NCBI GenBank assembly: GCA_013400115.1
Contig: VXBP01004144.1
Span: forward strand, 1 to 64,000
Length of the DNA stretch: 64,000 nt
Source: Rhinopomastus cyanomelas
Lineage: Eukaryota > Chordata > Aves > Bucerotiformes > Rhinopomastidae
Direction: 5' to 3'
The position numbers were made by a program, and so were the translations under genes. Below are positions 1 through 11,960 of this stretch, piece after piece. Numbering within the stretch: the stretch's first letter is position 1; every line of letters starts with the position of its first letter. The notes beneath the pieces were generated by a model. That model did no database searches and was not told the origin of the DNA. It was given only the letters and a program-made list of their open reading frames with translations.

Positions 1-148
1 CTCCCTCACTGGAGATATTCAAGACCAGACTGGATGAATTCCTATGTGACTTGGTCTAGGTGATTGTGCTGTGTCAGGGGGATTGGACTAGATGATCTTT
101 CGAGGTCCCTTCCAATCCGTAATGATTCTATGATTCTATGATTCTAAG
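1..148 (+). repeat. CR1 LINE 3' end (truncated by window edge)
   Basis: This is the last part of CR1 ORF2 and the short 3' UTR. The translated end carries the typical closing residues of CR1 ORF2, followed by the region rich in GATGATCTTTCGAGGTCCC and then the tail of 8-bp ATTCTATG units. The element continues to the left of the window. Confidence 0.92.
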
Positions 149-263
149 AGGTAAGAGAGGAAATGCCCTCAAGTTGTTCCAGGGGTGGTTCAGTTTGTAT
201 AGTAGAAATCACTCAAAGTATTGTCATTGGAGTAGGATGCCCAGGGAGATGGACCACATGCAG
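149..263 (+). repeat. Degenerate CR1 3'-region fragment, second subfamily
   Basis: Immediately after the tail of the first CR1 copy, the sequence again resembles the C-terminal coding part of CR1 ORF2, the stretch ending in the NRLPREVV-like block, but in a different and more decayed subfamily. It has neither a 3' tail nor a 5' end of its own, so it is probably a remnant cut by neighbouring insertions. The boundary with the next piece is approximate. Confidence 0.5.
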
Positions 264-1455
264 CGGCGACAGTGCCGGTCTCCGACCACTATTTTATCGA
301 GGTTTCTGGGTGATTTGGCGTTCCCTGAACAGGAAAGCTGGGGGAGGTGGGAGGCAGCCACTGAGGTTTGAGTACTCTCACAGGAGAAGCTGGGCAAACA
401 CTGCAGGGGGTGCAGACCCCGGTCTCTTTAAGGGAGGCAAAACTGGAAGTTGTGCTTAGACCACACGCAGCAGCAAGAGCACTGCTTTAGCCGCCACAAT
501 GGTACCAACACAGCAGTAGACGAAGGCCAGGCTTTGCTTGCCACTGCATATGGATGTGGAAACCCAAACAGAGGTCCCCCAACTTCATGAGGCTGTGCGT
601 GTGATAGGCTGCCAGGAATGTAGCACTTTTTTACGTTTTCCTGGCTGCATATGGTGTGAGCAGGTAGATTGTCTGCTTGACCAGGTGGCACAGTTGCAAG
701 ATGAGGTTGAAAAGCTGCAAGCTGAACTAGAAAGGCTCAGGAGAGTTAGAGAGGCTGAAATAGAGGTAGACTGGTGGAGCCAGGCTCAACAGTCTCGACA
801 ACAGCTAAATAAGAGCCAGATTCGGGGCGGGGCTGTATCCTATAGTTCTCAGATGAAGGACAGAAACCCAAGTAGAAGGGGTGAGTGCAGCCAAGTGCAG
901 GGTCATGGCAGAAGGGAAGTACCACCCTTGTCTGCCTCACCTCCTCAGTTGCCACTGAGTAATAGATATAAGTCCCTATTGGAAGACAGCCAGCCTAATA
1001 AGGATATAGAGGATAGAGAACCCATACCAGAGATCCTAGAAAGGTCGCATAAATCCAGGAAGTCTTCCAGTACTATGATGACCTCCTCCACAAAAAAGAG
1101 AAGGGTCCTAGTTATTGGAGACTCACTCCTGAAAGGGATTGAGGGCCCAATATGCAGAGCTGACCCCCATCATAGGGAAGTCTGCAGTTTACCTGGAGCC
1201 TGAATCAGGGATATCACTAGGGTGCTTCTTAACCGGGTGATATCAGCTGACTATAACCCACTGCTGATTGTCCAGACAAGTGGGGAGGAAGCTGTATTCC
1301 ATAGCCTGAGGGGAATGAAGAAAGACCTTAAGGCATTAGGACAGTTGGTGAAAGACTCTGGAGCACAAATGGTATTCTTGTCATTCCTTCCATTTTGGAG
1401 AGAGACACAGGCCAGAATAGAAGGACTCAGTCCGTTAATGCCTGGCTACGAGACT
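264..1455 (+). pseudogene. CR1 LINE 5' UTR and ORF1 fragment (coiled coil + SGNH esterase), decayed
   Basis: A GC-rich leader (about 264-498) precedes a CR1 ORF1 reading frame. The likely start is the ATG at 499, but that frame meets TAG at 517 and then stays open from about 520 to a TGA at 1201. Visible parts of the protein are a Cys pair cluster (GCQECS...GCIWC, near 610-660), a Leu-rich coiled coil (VDCLLDQVAQLQDEVEKLQ region, about 664-750), a Ser/Lys-rich linker, and the esterase block VLVIGDSLLKG with the expected catalytic Ser near 1123. After the TGA the same frame continues to about 1450 with more SGNH-domain sequence. In CR1 elements ORF1 encodes an RNA-binding or esterase-like protein. 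This copy is broken and not functional. Most CR1 copies lack this 5' part. Confidence 0.82.
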
Positions 1456-1459
1456 GTTG

Positions 1460-3396
1460 TTACAGGCAGGTCTTTTCTCCTACACTGCTTTCCAGCCACA
1501 CTTCCCCAAGTCTGTAGCATTGCTTGGGATTGTTGTGACTAAAATGCAGGACCTGGTACTTGGCCTTATTGTATCACATTCAACTGGCCTTGGCCCATTG
1601 ATCCAACCTGTCCAGGTCCCTCTGTAGAGCCCTATTCCTCGAGCAGATCAACAGTCTCATACAATTTGGTATCATCTGCAAATTTACTGAGAGCGCTCCC
1701 AATCCCCATGCCCAGGTCATTAATAGCCTTTAAACAAGATCGGCCACAAAACTGAACCCTTTGAGACACCACTGATGACTGGCAGCCAGCTAGATTTCAC
1801 CTCATTAGTCACAAGTCTCTAGGAATGGCAAGCCAGGCAGTTTTTAACCCATTGAAGAGTACATTTGTCTATCCAATGATTTGTGAGTTTTTCCAGAAGA
1901 ATATTGTGGGAGATTGTGTCAAAAGCCTTGCTGAAGTACAAGTAGATAACATCCACAGCCTTCCTCCCATCCAAAACGTGAGTGACATGGTCATAGAAAG
2001 AGATTAGTTTGGGTAAGCAAAACCTCCCTTTCATAAACCCATGCTGGCTGGCTCTGATCCCTTGGCTGCCCTGCAATTGCCATGAGAGCTCATTCAAGAT
2101 GATCCTCTTCATGCTCTTTCATGGTACTGAAGTCAGGCTGTCAGGCCTGTAGTTCGTTGGATCCTCCTTCCAGCCATTCTTGTAGACAGGTGTCACATCA
2201 GCCACTTTCCAGTCATCTGGTACCTTCCCTGTTGACGAAATTGACAAAAATGATAGAGGCTTGGTTAGCTCTTCTGCCAGCTCCCTGAGTACTCTTGGGT
2301 GAATGCCATCCGGCCCCATAGACTTATGAGTGTCTAGGTGCAGAAGCAGATCATTAACTACTTCTTCCTGCGTTATGGAGGATTTGTACTGTCCATCATC
2401 CTTATGTTCAAGCTCAGGAGGCTGAATATCCTGGGGGAAGTTGGTCTGTCCATTAAAGACAGAGGCAAAGACAGTATTAAGTATCTCAGCCTTTTCTTCA
2501 TCATAGGTTGCAATGTTTCCCCCCCATATCCAGTAACAGAGGGAGATTCTCCTCTGTTCTCTTTTTATTGTTGATGTATCTGTAGAAATGGTATTTTTTT
2601 GTCCTTTATGGCAGTGGCCAAGCTAAGTTCCAGCTGGGCTTTTGCCTTTCTAATGTCCTCTCTGTATAACCTGACAAGATCACTGTATTCCTTCCGAGTT
2701 GCCTGGCCCGTCTTCCAAAGGTGGTAAACCCTCCTTTTCTTCTTAAGTCCCACCAAAAGCTCCCTGTACAACCAGGCTGGCCATTTTCCCCTCTCTTTAA
2801 TCTTATGACACATGCGGATAGCCTTCTTCTAGGCCTTTAAAATTTCCTTCTTGAAGAGTGTCCAGCCTTCCTGAACTCCTTTGCCATTCACGATTATCTC
2901 CCAAAGTACTTTCTCAACTATTGTTCTGAACAGACTAAAGTCTGCCCTCCAGAAATCGAAGGTGGAGGTTCTGCTAATTGTCCTCTTTACATGACTAAGA
3001 ATTGAGAACCTAACCAGTTTGTGATCAGTGAGCCCAAGACAGCCTCTGACCACCACATGTTGCACTAGTCCTTCTCTATTGGTGAACAGGAGGTTGAGCA
3101 AGGCACCTTCTCTGGTTGGCTTGTCTACCAATTTTGTTAGGAAGTTATCTTTCAAGAAACTTCCTAGCCTGCCCACTCTCTGTTTTATTATATTTCCAGC
3201 AGATGTTTGGTAGGTTGAAGTCCCCAACTAGAACAAGGGCTGGCAATTGCAAGACTTCAGCCAGATATTTATAGAATATTTAATCTGCCTGCTTGTCTTG
3301 ATGTCTATAGCAGACTCTCAGCACCATATCTCTCTCACTTGCCTTCCCTTTCATTCAACCCATAAACAGTTAACTTTATTGTTGTTGAAATAAATT
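1460..3396 (-). pseudogene. CR1 LINE ORF2 fragment (endonuclease C-terminus to reverse transcriptase), inverted
   Basis: Read on the minus strand, this piece runs from the end of the APE-type endonuclease (about 3390-2830; GDFNLP-like and LLFTNREGLV blocks) through the linker (2813-2565) to the reverse transcriptase (2319-1600). Motif A reads YLYFSKAFDT, with Tyr where the catalytic Asp is normally found. The FADD motif is present at 1671-1682. Stops and frame changes split it into at least four open segments. It lies inside a plus-strand CR1 and has no recognisable 3' tail, so it is an internal piece inserted or inverted into the surrounding element. Confidence 0.88.
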
Positions 3397-4677
3397 TCTG
3401 TCCTTGTGGGTAAGAATCAGAAATAAGGCCAACAAGAGTGATTTTGTAGGGGGAATCTGTTACAGACCACTCAACCAGGATAAAGATGCAGATGAAATTT
3501 GTTATAAGCAGTTGAAAGAGGCTTCAAAATCATTGCCCCTTGTACTCATGCAGGACTTCAGTTTTCCTAATGCCTTCTACAAATACAATGCAGCAGAGAG
3601 AGAACAGTCCTGGAGGTTCCTGGAGGGTGTGGAAGAGAACATCTTGACACAACTGGTGAGGGAGCCAACCAGGAAAGGTACCCTCTTGGACATGCTTCTT
3701 GGGGATCTTGGGAGGAGGTAAAGGGTGGAGGTCATCTAGGGCACAGTGGTCATGAGATGACTGAGTTTTCTATCCTTGGAGAAACAAGGAGAGGTGTTAG
3801 TAAACTGCTACCTTAGACTTCCAGAGGGTGAACTTTGGCCTGTTCAGGAGACTGACTGACAGAGTCCCTCAGGAGGTTGCCCTGAAAGATACAGGAGTCC
3901 AGGAAGGCTGGACAAACCTCAAGAGGTAAGTCTTAAAGGCGCAGGCACAGGCTGTCCTTGTGTGCTGAAAAATGGGCTGGCAGGGAAGTTGACCAGCCTG
4001 CTTGAGCACGGAGCTTTTGCAAGAACTCAGGAAAAAAAGTGTTCTTCAACTTTGGAAAGAGGGGCAGGCAAATCAGAAAGCTTTTAAGGATATTGTAAGG
4101 ACATGTAGAAAGAGAATTAGAGATGCAAAAAGCTCAGTTAGAACTTAATCTGGCCAAATCTGTTAAGGATAATAAAATGTGCTTTTTTAAAATACATTAA
4201 TAACAAAAGGAGGGCCAGGGAAAATATCCACTCCTTATTGGATGGATGGGGGAACAGAGTAAGCCAAGACAGGGAAAACGCTGAGGTACTTAACACCTTC
4301 TCTGTCTCAGTCTTCAACAAAAAGCATGGCCATCCTCAGGGTAACTGGCCTCCTGAATTGGTAGACAGGGATGGGGAGCAGAATATCCCTCCTGTAATCC
4401 AGGAAGAAATAGTTAGTGACCTGCTGTGCCACCTAGATCCTAACAGGGGGAGGTTTGGGTTGGATGTTAGAAAGCAGTTCCTCACGAAAAGGGTGATTAC
4501 ACATTGGAATGAACTGCCCAGGGAGGCAGTGGAGTCCCTATCCCTGAAGACATTTAAGAAAAGACTAGATGTGGCACTCATTTCCATGGTCTAGGTTGTG
4601 GTGATGTTAGGTCATAGGCTGGATCGTAGAGATCTTTTACAGCCTCAATATTTCTGTGGTTCTGTGGTTCTGTGATT
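3397..4677 (+). pseudogene. CR1 LINE ORF2 fragment with internal RT deletion and 3' end
   Basis: Plus-strand endonuclease sequence (3404-3721, with blocks such as VGGICYRP and LVREPTRKGTLLD) is followed by the ORF2 linker. At about 4440 the coding sequence jumps from the start of the RT region straight to the C-terminal end of ORF2. The frame 4238-4594 stays open across the junction and ends at the normal ORF2 stop. The 3' tail at 4655-4677 is of the TTCTGTGG type. It may belong to the same insertion as the ORF1 piece at 264-1455, the two being separated by the inverted piece between them. Confidence 0.88.
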
Positions 4678-4680
4678 GTC

Positions 4681-7600
4681 TTGAATAAAACAGTTGTAGA
4701 CTCTTGCAGTCCTAAAGAACTTGGTTGTCACAGTTTTGCTAGAACCTCGGTCTGTTTTAATTACTACTAATACCTTTCTAAGTAAAATTGTCTACAGTTT
4801 GGGTTTGGTTTTATTTGTCATGCAGTTTAAAGTATACTTATCTATATTAAAATTGTATAATTCTAGTACATAAATATCATATAGTCTCCTGGGACATGTC
4901 AGGGCTTACAACAGAAAGCTAAATGCACCACACTAACAAAACATTTCTGTCATTTGTTTTTTGATGCAGGGCAACCATTGAAATCTTTGGAAAAGAGGTG
5001 TCCAAATATCTTAGCTGCAAGTTAACTGCTTTAAAGTATTTATAGTCACTGCAAAATAGAATATACATTACAAACCTTCTGAAATTCTGGTTAGCAACAC
5101 AATAACATGCTTACCCTCACTATCACAGGAGACAAAACCATTCTTCTCTCCCTCTGCAAGCCACCTGCTGACAGCTGCTCACAAAAAGCTTTCAATGTGA
5201 CATTTCATTGAGAAATAGGGAACTGATCCAGTGTTAGACAAGCAAGTAGAATGTCCTTATATCCATTCATAACTGTCTTTAAAAGGTTTGAAAAACAGAT
5301 AATGAGAGATTACAGAAATACTCTGTGGTGTTCATACAAACAGTCATGAAGATGCATAAACTATAGATACAAGAAAATACCAATCTAGTATTCTCTAACA
5401 ATTAACCAGTTTTAAGATTTCTGCTCACAGAAGTTATTTTACCCCAGTTACAGTTTTATAATAGAATAATGATGAATGCAATATTATCGAGCTGCCTGAA
5501 CTCCACACTGAATATTTGTCTTTCATGGGCTAAAGCATGCTTTGAAATAAGTAGATATGCATAGCTGATTTATTTCCTAGCTTACTGTTTTATGAAAAAA
5601 ACCTTTTACCTCACTCCCCTCAAAACTCTGACTTCCTTAATTTTCTTGTACATCAACAGCAACTGTTAAACATTTCTAACTGAAGAATTCAGAGACAGAC
5701 GAGTTGACACACCAGCCATTTATCCTTAAGGTTTGACATCATCTTTATGTTCATAAACAGACTTTCTTTAGGACATAGTGGATAAAAAGTTCTCCAAACG
5801 CGAAAGTATTCAGATGATAAGGAAAATCTCTTCTTACCCATTAGTATAGCAACTCTGTAGGAAATTCCCGTTCTGTAGTAGTCGCTGAAAATCACTCCAA
5901 TTATAAAACAAAGTTTAAAAGCAAAACTGTCCTGCACAAACTGAGCAAGTAATGAGAAAATTCTAGGGAAATGTTGCAAAGATTATGCTTGTTCAGACTT
6001 CACATAGGAAAAGTTAATCAAAGGTTAGTTAACATAGTAACAACACTGACAGTACAGAAATGAAAACTTGTAATTTCGCTTGACATAGTAATCTGGAATT
6101 TCAAAGTATAAAATATAATAAAATTCTCTGTACTAGGCCTAAAATCCATGAGAGATAGACAGAAAGCTAAAAGCTTTTCTATTTTTATTAAGATAAATTG
6201 CTATACCTGTTCAGTATCTATCATGGCTGCCATTCTGTTTTCAGCAATTAGGGATGCTTCAGTTTGTATCTTACCTGTGTGTTGCAAAGAAATGTATTAT
6301 TTTGCATCTTACTGCACAGAAATGATACAACTATGCAGTGTTGGTCTTTAAAACTCCTCTCATTTTGCAAAGAGGATAAAATTTCTCTCAATCTGTGACA
6401 TCAGTTTTTAAATTGAAGCAAAAATCCTTGGTCTTTTGTCAAGACAGAAGGAAAGTGAATGTCTCTCACTGCTTTATCTTCTTACCTGTTAAGGTCTAGG
6501 GAAAGCTAGTCTATCTTGCATTCACAAAGAGTCATTCACATGACCTAGTAGGGATTCATTCCATTGACCTACCACTAATTAATGAACTGTAAAGGCTGGT
6601 AAAAAGATGGTAATGCAATATCTGAAAACAAATATAAGGAAACATTACAAATGTGTCTTTATTTCTGGCAGCAAAAAAGGATAATGCTCAATACTCATAT
6701 GATTTTCTGTTTTTAAATCTGATTGGAATAGAATTTTCATTGCCACATTTATCACAGAGAGAACATTGTATTTACAGAAGCAATTGAAATGCTGGATACA
6801 TAAGGATTTTTAACATCTGTAGCAATACTCTTTTGTCACCAGGTGGAATTTCTGGTCACCTTCAAAGAAGAATGCAGCAAATACTAGTGCCTGAACAAAG
6901 AGTATTTGTCAGAAGCATTTTCTTTCTACAGCCATCAGGACTGTAGAGCATATTTTTAGTATCAGTGCTCAGATCACTGCTTGGAGTAGAAAGTTCTTGT
7001 ATGTTTTGTCCTGAACTAGAAAACAACTATTCAAAAAGAATCTGACTGTGCTACTGCATGTTTGATCTCTGGCAAAGAAGCTAGAATACTCTTGCTTCGC
7101 ATTCAGAGAGCTGGTGTGAAGGACTATGTTTTTCTGTGTAAGTGTAGAGTAAGAAGGGTTCAGAGGACATGATGGAAGAATAAATATTTGTTATAAGGAT
7201 ATTAATCCTAGGTGTTTTCCTGTGTTTGATTAAAACATGGTTTTGACCATATTTTATCAAGTCTTCTTGAGCTACTCCAGCTCATGCCAGAAGAGGGGGG
7301 TCTTCTCATTCATGACAACTACATGGGCATAATCGTTTTTCTTGGGTTGGACTACCTCTGTTTTCAGTCGGTTCAGACTGAACCATTTCTGTAATGAAAG
7401 ACCTACAATTCCAGATTTCACTTATAAATAAAAGCATCTTCACTAATTTCATGTGTTTATACATGTATAAAGTATGCTTATACATAACAATGTTGAGAAG
7501 CCAGTAGCAGCATCAACTTCCTAGAAAACTACACTGTATTAGACCTGATATTCTGATTACAAGGCAGTGATAAGAGGAACTGGGAAAATAAGAACTTAAG

Positions 7601-10309
7601 TATGTGTTTTGATAGTGAGACAATAGAGTTATTCACAGGTTGTTAAGGCTACCTTAACACATTCTGCGTTTAGTTGTGATTTTTTAATGTTGCATATTTT
7701 ACAACACCTTTGCTGTAAACCTCTTACAAATACACCATGTGACAGCACTGAGGAATGTCTGACTCTTCTTCTGTCTGGACTCCAGGGGAAACAGGTTTTG
7801 GGAAGCATTTTTAAACAAAGGAAGATGCATGTCTTGTATTAATTTCTTTGGAAAGACATTTTGGAGATGCAATTAAAAAGAACGATTAAAATGAATGGAA
7901 AACAGAAGGATACAGTGTATCTAATGTAGCATTACCTACAATGGTTCTAACGCATTTCAAGAGCTGTATAAGTACTATTGCAGAGATTAAAAAAAAAAAA
8001 AAAAAGGGGGGGNTGTTTTGAAATAACTGTTCTAACCTCATACTTTCAGCTCTGATCCATGACCTGAACAGATCATGATAATATAATCATAACTGTGGTA
8101 GTTTCTTCTGTAGCCAGCTATAAGAATTGTTTGGCCATTTCATTATTCAAATAAACCTTCAAATTCCATTTGAGTTTAAAAATATACAACAAACATCTTT
8201 GTAAAACTTACTATATCCTGGAAGTAACTAGCTGGGTTAGGTCTCAGAATTGACAACTGCCACCACCATTGCTAATACAGGAGGTCCTTAGAGACATAAT
8301 TAAAAGCCTAAAGAAGAAATTGTCACACTGTTGGAAACAAAGAAAAATAGAAAGCCTGCCAGGAGGCAGAGATCAAATAAAACAGAACAATATTTTACTC
8401 TGATCCATTAAAAATAACAATTAAATCCAATATGTTTGTCCCTACAGAAAAATAACTGATACAGTAAATTTGTATATTCAGTACACACTATACTGAAATA
8501 ACACCTTTTGGATGGGTCTGCCAAGCTCAGTTAATTAGCTTAAGCCAAAGCTACAGTGACGTTTGCACTCTGATCTAAAACCTAAAGTACATGATACATA
8601 TTGTCCATCCATACATAATACTCAGTCCCATCTTTGAGGAGTGTAGCAGCTGAAGAGAAATATAAAAAAGCTTTAAATCTATTTGAGTTGTCAGGCCATA
8701 GGAGTTCTCTCAGGGGGTAAACTGCAGACATACAGCTAGATAAGAGACTCAGAAAGTGGATCTTTTGTGTTGCAGTACTTGTTTTCAAGACAAAACTCAT
8801 TCTTGCAAGAACAATAAAACTGAATGTATTGCCCATACAACAATTTAAGCAATGTTCTGTGAGAGCAGTGCAATAGCAAGAATGCTGATTTTAGCATTTT
8901 GCATAAGCTGGATCTTGTATACGGGTACCTTAAGTCTGTGCACATCACACTCGTATTTAGTATACAACTCAGCTTAAGAGCAGACAGTTCAAGCTACAGA
9001 CCATGAATATTTTAAGCTACAAAGCAAGGATATTACTGTTGATGTGTCCCTAATTGAAGCAAGATGTATCTAATCCTAAATAGCTAACTAAAATATTTCT
9101 AAAGGAACAAGTCAAAAGAAATCCACTGGCTCTTGACGTGAGGTCAGAAAGTGATATTTCTACTTTTTCTATTTTTATTACAGAAGGCATTAAAGCTACT
9201 GCATAGTATCAATCAAGGGAGGAATGAATAATAAAATAGCTTTTAAAAGACATCTAGTTCATCTAATTTCAAATATTTTAAAAAACAGAACCAGAAATAA
9301 ATGCCAGGAATGTGTCAGATACAAAGAAAAGCAAAAATCTATGGCATCTTTGACAACTTGAACATAATGACATTGTGGGGGAGACCTCAGGAATAGACTG
9401 TTCACAAAGCTTTCAGCAGCAATCTATCAAAGCAAGACCCAAAAGTAGATAAAAACAAATGTTTTGTGATAGAAAGGGTATACAGATAGATAATAAATAT
9501 AGTTTACTTTGCTTAGTGAAATAATTCTTACAGGTACCTTATTGAAAAAAGCTTGGCCAATATGCTCAGGAGAATAAAGAGCAGACTGGACCTAATTTTT
9601 TTGTCTAGGAAGACAAAAAAATTACAAAAGGGAGTACTCTAAGTTAGCTGAGGGCACACAGGAAACTTAGACTCCTTCTTGTATCTCTCCTCTGACATTT
9701 ACATCAAAGAGTGGGGTAAATCTTATATCTGAAAAAGCAATTCCACTCCTCATCCTCTTTAAACTGCAGTTTACAGCATTCAGGAACAATGATGTTCCAA
9801 TACGTGGAAAACAAGGCAGTAACAGAGAAAAGAGAAAATTCCACAGAATTGCCATATATTCTTAATTCCTCTGAAAACAAATAATCCTCACAATGTTTAT
9901 TGTTTACCAAATAATATTTATGGAAATTAATTACTAGAATTCACTAGGAAAAGCATTCAGTGTTAAGAGGGAAAGGATCAGTAAAGTGCACTGGGGAAAT
10001 TCTAATCCCAGCAGTTTCTTCAGGAACAGAAATTCTCCCACTGAAAAAATTAAATTAGGTGACAGCACCCAAGAGAAAAGACCCAGTACCAGCTAAGTAA
10101 ACTGAAACAAGTGAATTAGAAAAATCCCAACTGAATAGTTATAACTGCTATGGGAAGTAAACATTCCTCCCACAAGCCTGTCACATGTAATAGCAAAACC
10201 ATTGACAAGACAAAACGTTTTGTGTTTGTGATTAGATCACAAACTTGGGCAAGTAATACTGTCAAGTATTGCTACTCATTAGAATTATTAATCAGACTTT
10301 CTTCAATAT
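4681..10309. other. Unique AT-rich DNA without recognisable genes
   Basis: I see no CR1 fragment, long reading frame or RNA gene in this stretch. A homopolymer pair (17 A then 7 G, ending in an N at 8013) sits at 7989-8013. Sampled lines are richer in A than T on the plus strand. Two minus-strand splice-donor-like sites occur near 6274 and 6485 and are discussed as a candidate exon. Confidence 0.6.
7989..8013. repeat. Poly-A/poly-G homopolymer ending in an N
   Basis: Seventeen A residues are followed by seven G residues and one ambiguous base. This is a simple low-complexity tract and its true length is probably not resolved in the assembly. Confidence 0.9.
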
Positions 10310-10317
10310 AAGAATAT

Positions 10318-10920
10318 AAAAACTGCTGGCTCATAGTCATCCTGCTGTTCACCAGGAACCCCAGCTCCCTTTCTCCTACACTGCTCTCCAACAGGTCAGT
10401 CCCCAACCTATACTGGTACCTGGGGTTGTTCCTGCCCAGGTGCAAGACTCTACACATACTCTTGTTATACTTCAACACATTTCTCTCTGCCCAGCTCTCC
10501 AGCCTGTCCAGGTCTTGCTGAATGGCAGCACAGTCTGCTGAGGTGTCAGCCACACCTCCCAGCTTTGTGTCATCAGCAAACTTGTTGACAGTGCATTTTA
10601 ATCCCTCATCCAAGTCATTAATGAATAGACTGAATAGGACTGGTCCCAGTACCAACTCTTGTGGCACTCTACTACATACAGGCCTCCAATTAGACTCTGT
10701 TCCATTGACCAATAGTGCCTGGCTTCTATCCTGCAGCTAGCTCACGATCCACCTCACATCCACTGCTCTGCCATCATCTATCCACCTGGTTATGCCCTCA
10801 TCAAAGGCTACCAGGTCGGTCAAGCATGACTTTCCCTTGGTGAAGCCATGCTGACTGTCCCTCATGACCCTCCTGTCCTTGATGTGCCTGGAGACAGCGT
10901 CTAGGATAAATTGTTCCATC
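10318..10920 (-). pseudogene. CR1 LINE ORF2 reverse-transcriptase fragment without 3' end
   Basis: On the minus strand this encodes the RT palm. The frame 10712-10272 is open for 146 codons and contains VLGPVLFSLFINDLDEG and then KFADDTKLGG, with the FADD codons at 10569-10580. The canonical SGVPQG turn reads SRVPQE here. A deletion joins the part at 10740 to the upstream RT segment with the QHGFTKGKSCL block. The left border (the 3' side of the element) stops inside coding sequence with no tail, so the 3' end was lost after insertion. Confidence 0.88.
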
Positions 10921-11118
10921 AGCAGGTAGCACAGCCTGATGGGGTGTTGGCCACTTCTCCCAACTTTGTGTCATCAGCAAAGCTGCTGAGAGTGCACTCT
11001 AATCCCTCATCCAAGTCATTAATTAATAGATTGAAGAGGACTGGTCTGAGTAGCAACCCTTGGGGGACTCCACCAGATGCAGGTCTCCAACTAGACTCTG
11101 TCCCATTGAGCAGTTTGG
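10921..11118 (-). pseudogene. Second copy of the same CR1 RT segment
   Basis: This piece repeats the RT region found at about 10529-10712 in the same orientation. The translation again shows VPQGLLLRPVLFNLLINDLDEG and SFADDTKLGE. The two segments are clearly related but differ at many bases. It begins and ends inside coding sequence on both sides, so it is either a partial duplication or a trimmed neighbouring insertion. Confidence 0.82.
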
Positions 11119-11766
11119 GTTTAAAAGGTGAAAAATATCTGTCCCTCTGACTCTCTCCTCTTCTCCTCCATCTTTGACTTAGCCACATTCTTTGCTTTCC
11201 TCCATCTTCGTGTCTGTTCAGAGCTATGCAGCTCTGCCACTGAGAAAAAACGTTATCACTTCTGAAGAGAATTCAAATGCAGGAGGAACCATCAACGTCT
11301 ACTAATTTATCTATGTTCAGCTGGAGAGACTGTGAGAATTCTGAACTTTTAAGATTTAGGAGGATGGAGACAGAAGTTAGATGAAGCAGGAACTGTCTAC
11401 AATAAAGATGTTTCAGATGTTTCATCTCAGCTCAGTGTAGGAGCAGTGTGACAAGACTCTGTGTTTCTGTGCCTATATCTTTTGTGGAGTTTATTCTGGT
11501 ATGTGGTAGGGCAAATGCATTAAAACATCTTGATGCTTTTCTTCTCCACATTGAGTAAGTTGTTTCATTGCCCAACAGACTCATAAGTGGTTTTGTCATG
11601 CATGTGAACATCAAGGTTAAATCTTAAGTTTTACAAACACCAACAACCACATTGTATTGCTTTTCTCTTTCCACATTGTATTGCTTTTCTCTTTAAAACA
11701 CCTTAACCTGACATCTATTTTTATTTCACTTTGGAGACCACTGGACTAGACTGCTGAGTAATGACA
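11119..11766. other. Unique DNA with a short tandem duplication
   Basis: No gene is recognised here. The only structure I can support is the perfect 24-bp tandem duplication listed separately at 11647-11694. Confidence 0.5.
11647..11694. repeat. Perfect 24-bp tandem duplication
   Basis: The 24-base unit starting CCACATTGTATTGC occurs twice in direct succession (11647-11670 and 11671-11694) without a mismatch. Confidence 0.9.
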
Positions 11767-11960
11767 CAGAATCATAGAATCATAGAATCATCATGGCTGG
11801 AAAGGACCTCCAGGGTCATAGAGTCCAACCTTTTCTCCTAGTGTCTAACCGCTAGACCATATCCCTAAGCCCTGAATCCACAAGTTCCTTAAACACTTCC
11901 AGGGATGGTGACATCACCGCCTCCCTGGGTAATCCATTCCAGTATCATTACACTTCTATT
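11767..11960 (-). repeat. Old CR1 LINE 3' end
   Basis: The minus-strand 3' tail (ATCATAGA units at 11770-11790 as seen on the plus strand) is followed by the typical CR1 sequence GGCTGGAAAGGACCTCCAGG and about 150 further bases. Many differences from the other copies indicate an older subfamily. It is 5'-truncated at about 11960. Confidence 0.85.

Noticed and set aside
7989..8013. A-run as the tail of a processed pseudogene
   Set aside because: There is no polyadenylation signal or gene-like sequence upstream, and the A-run is followed by a G-run and an N, which fits a simple homopolymer.
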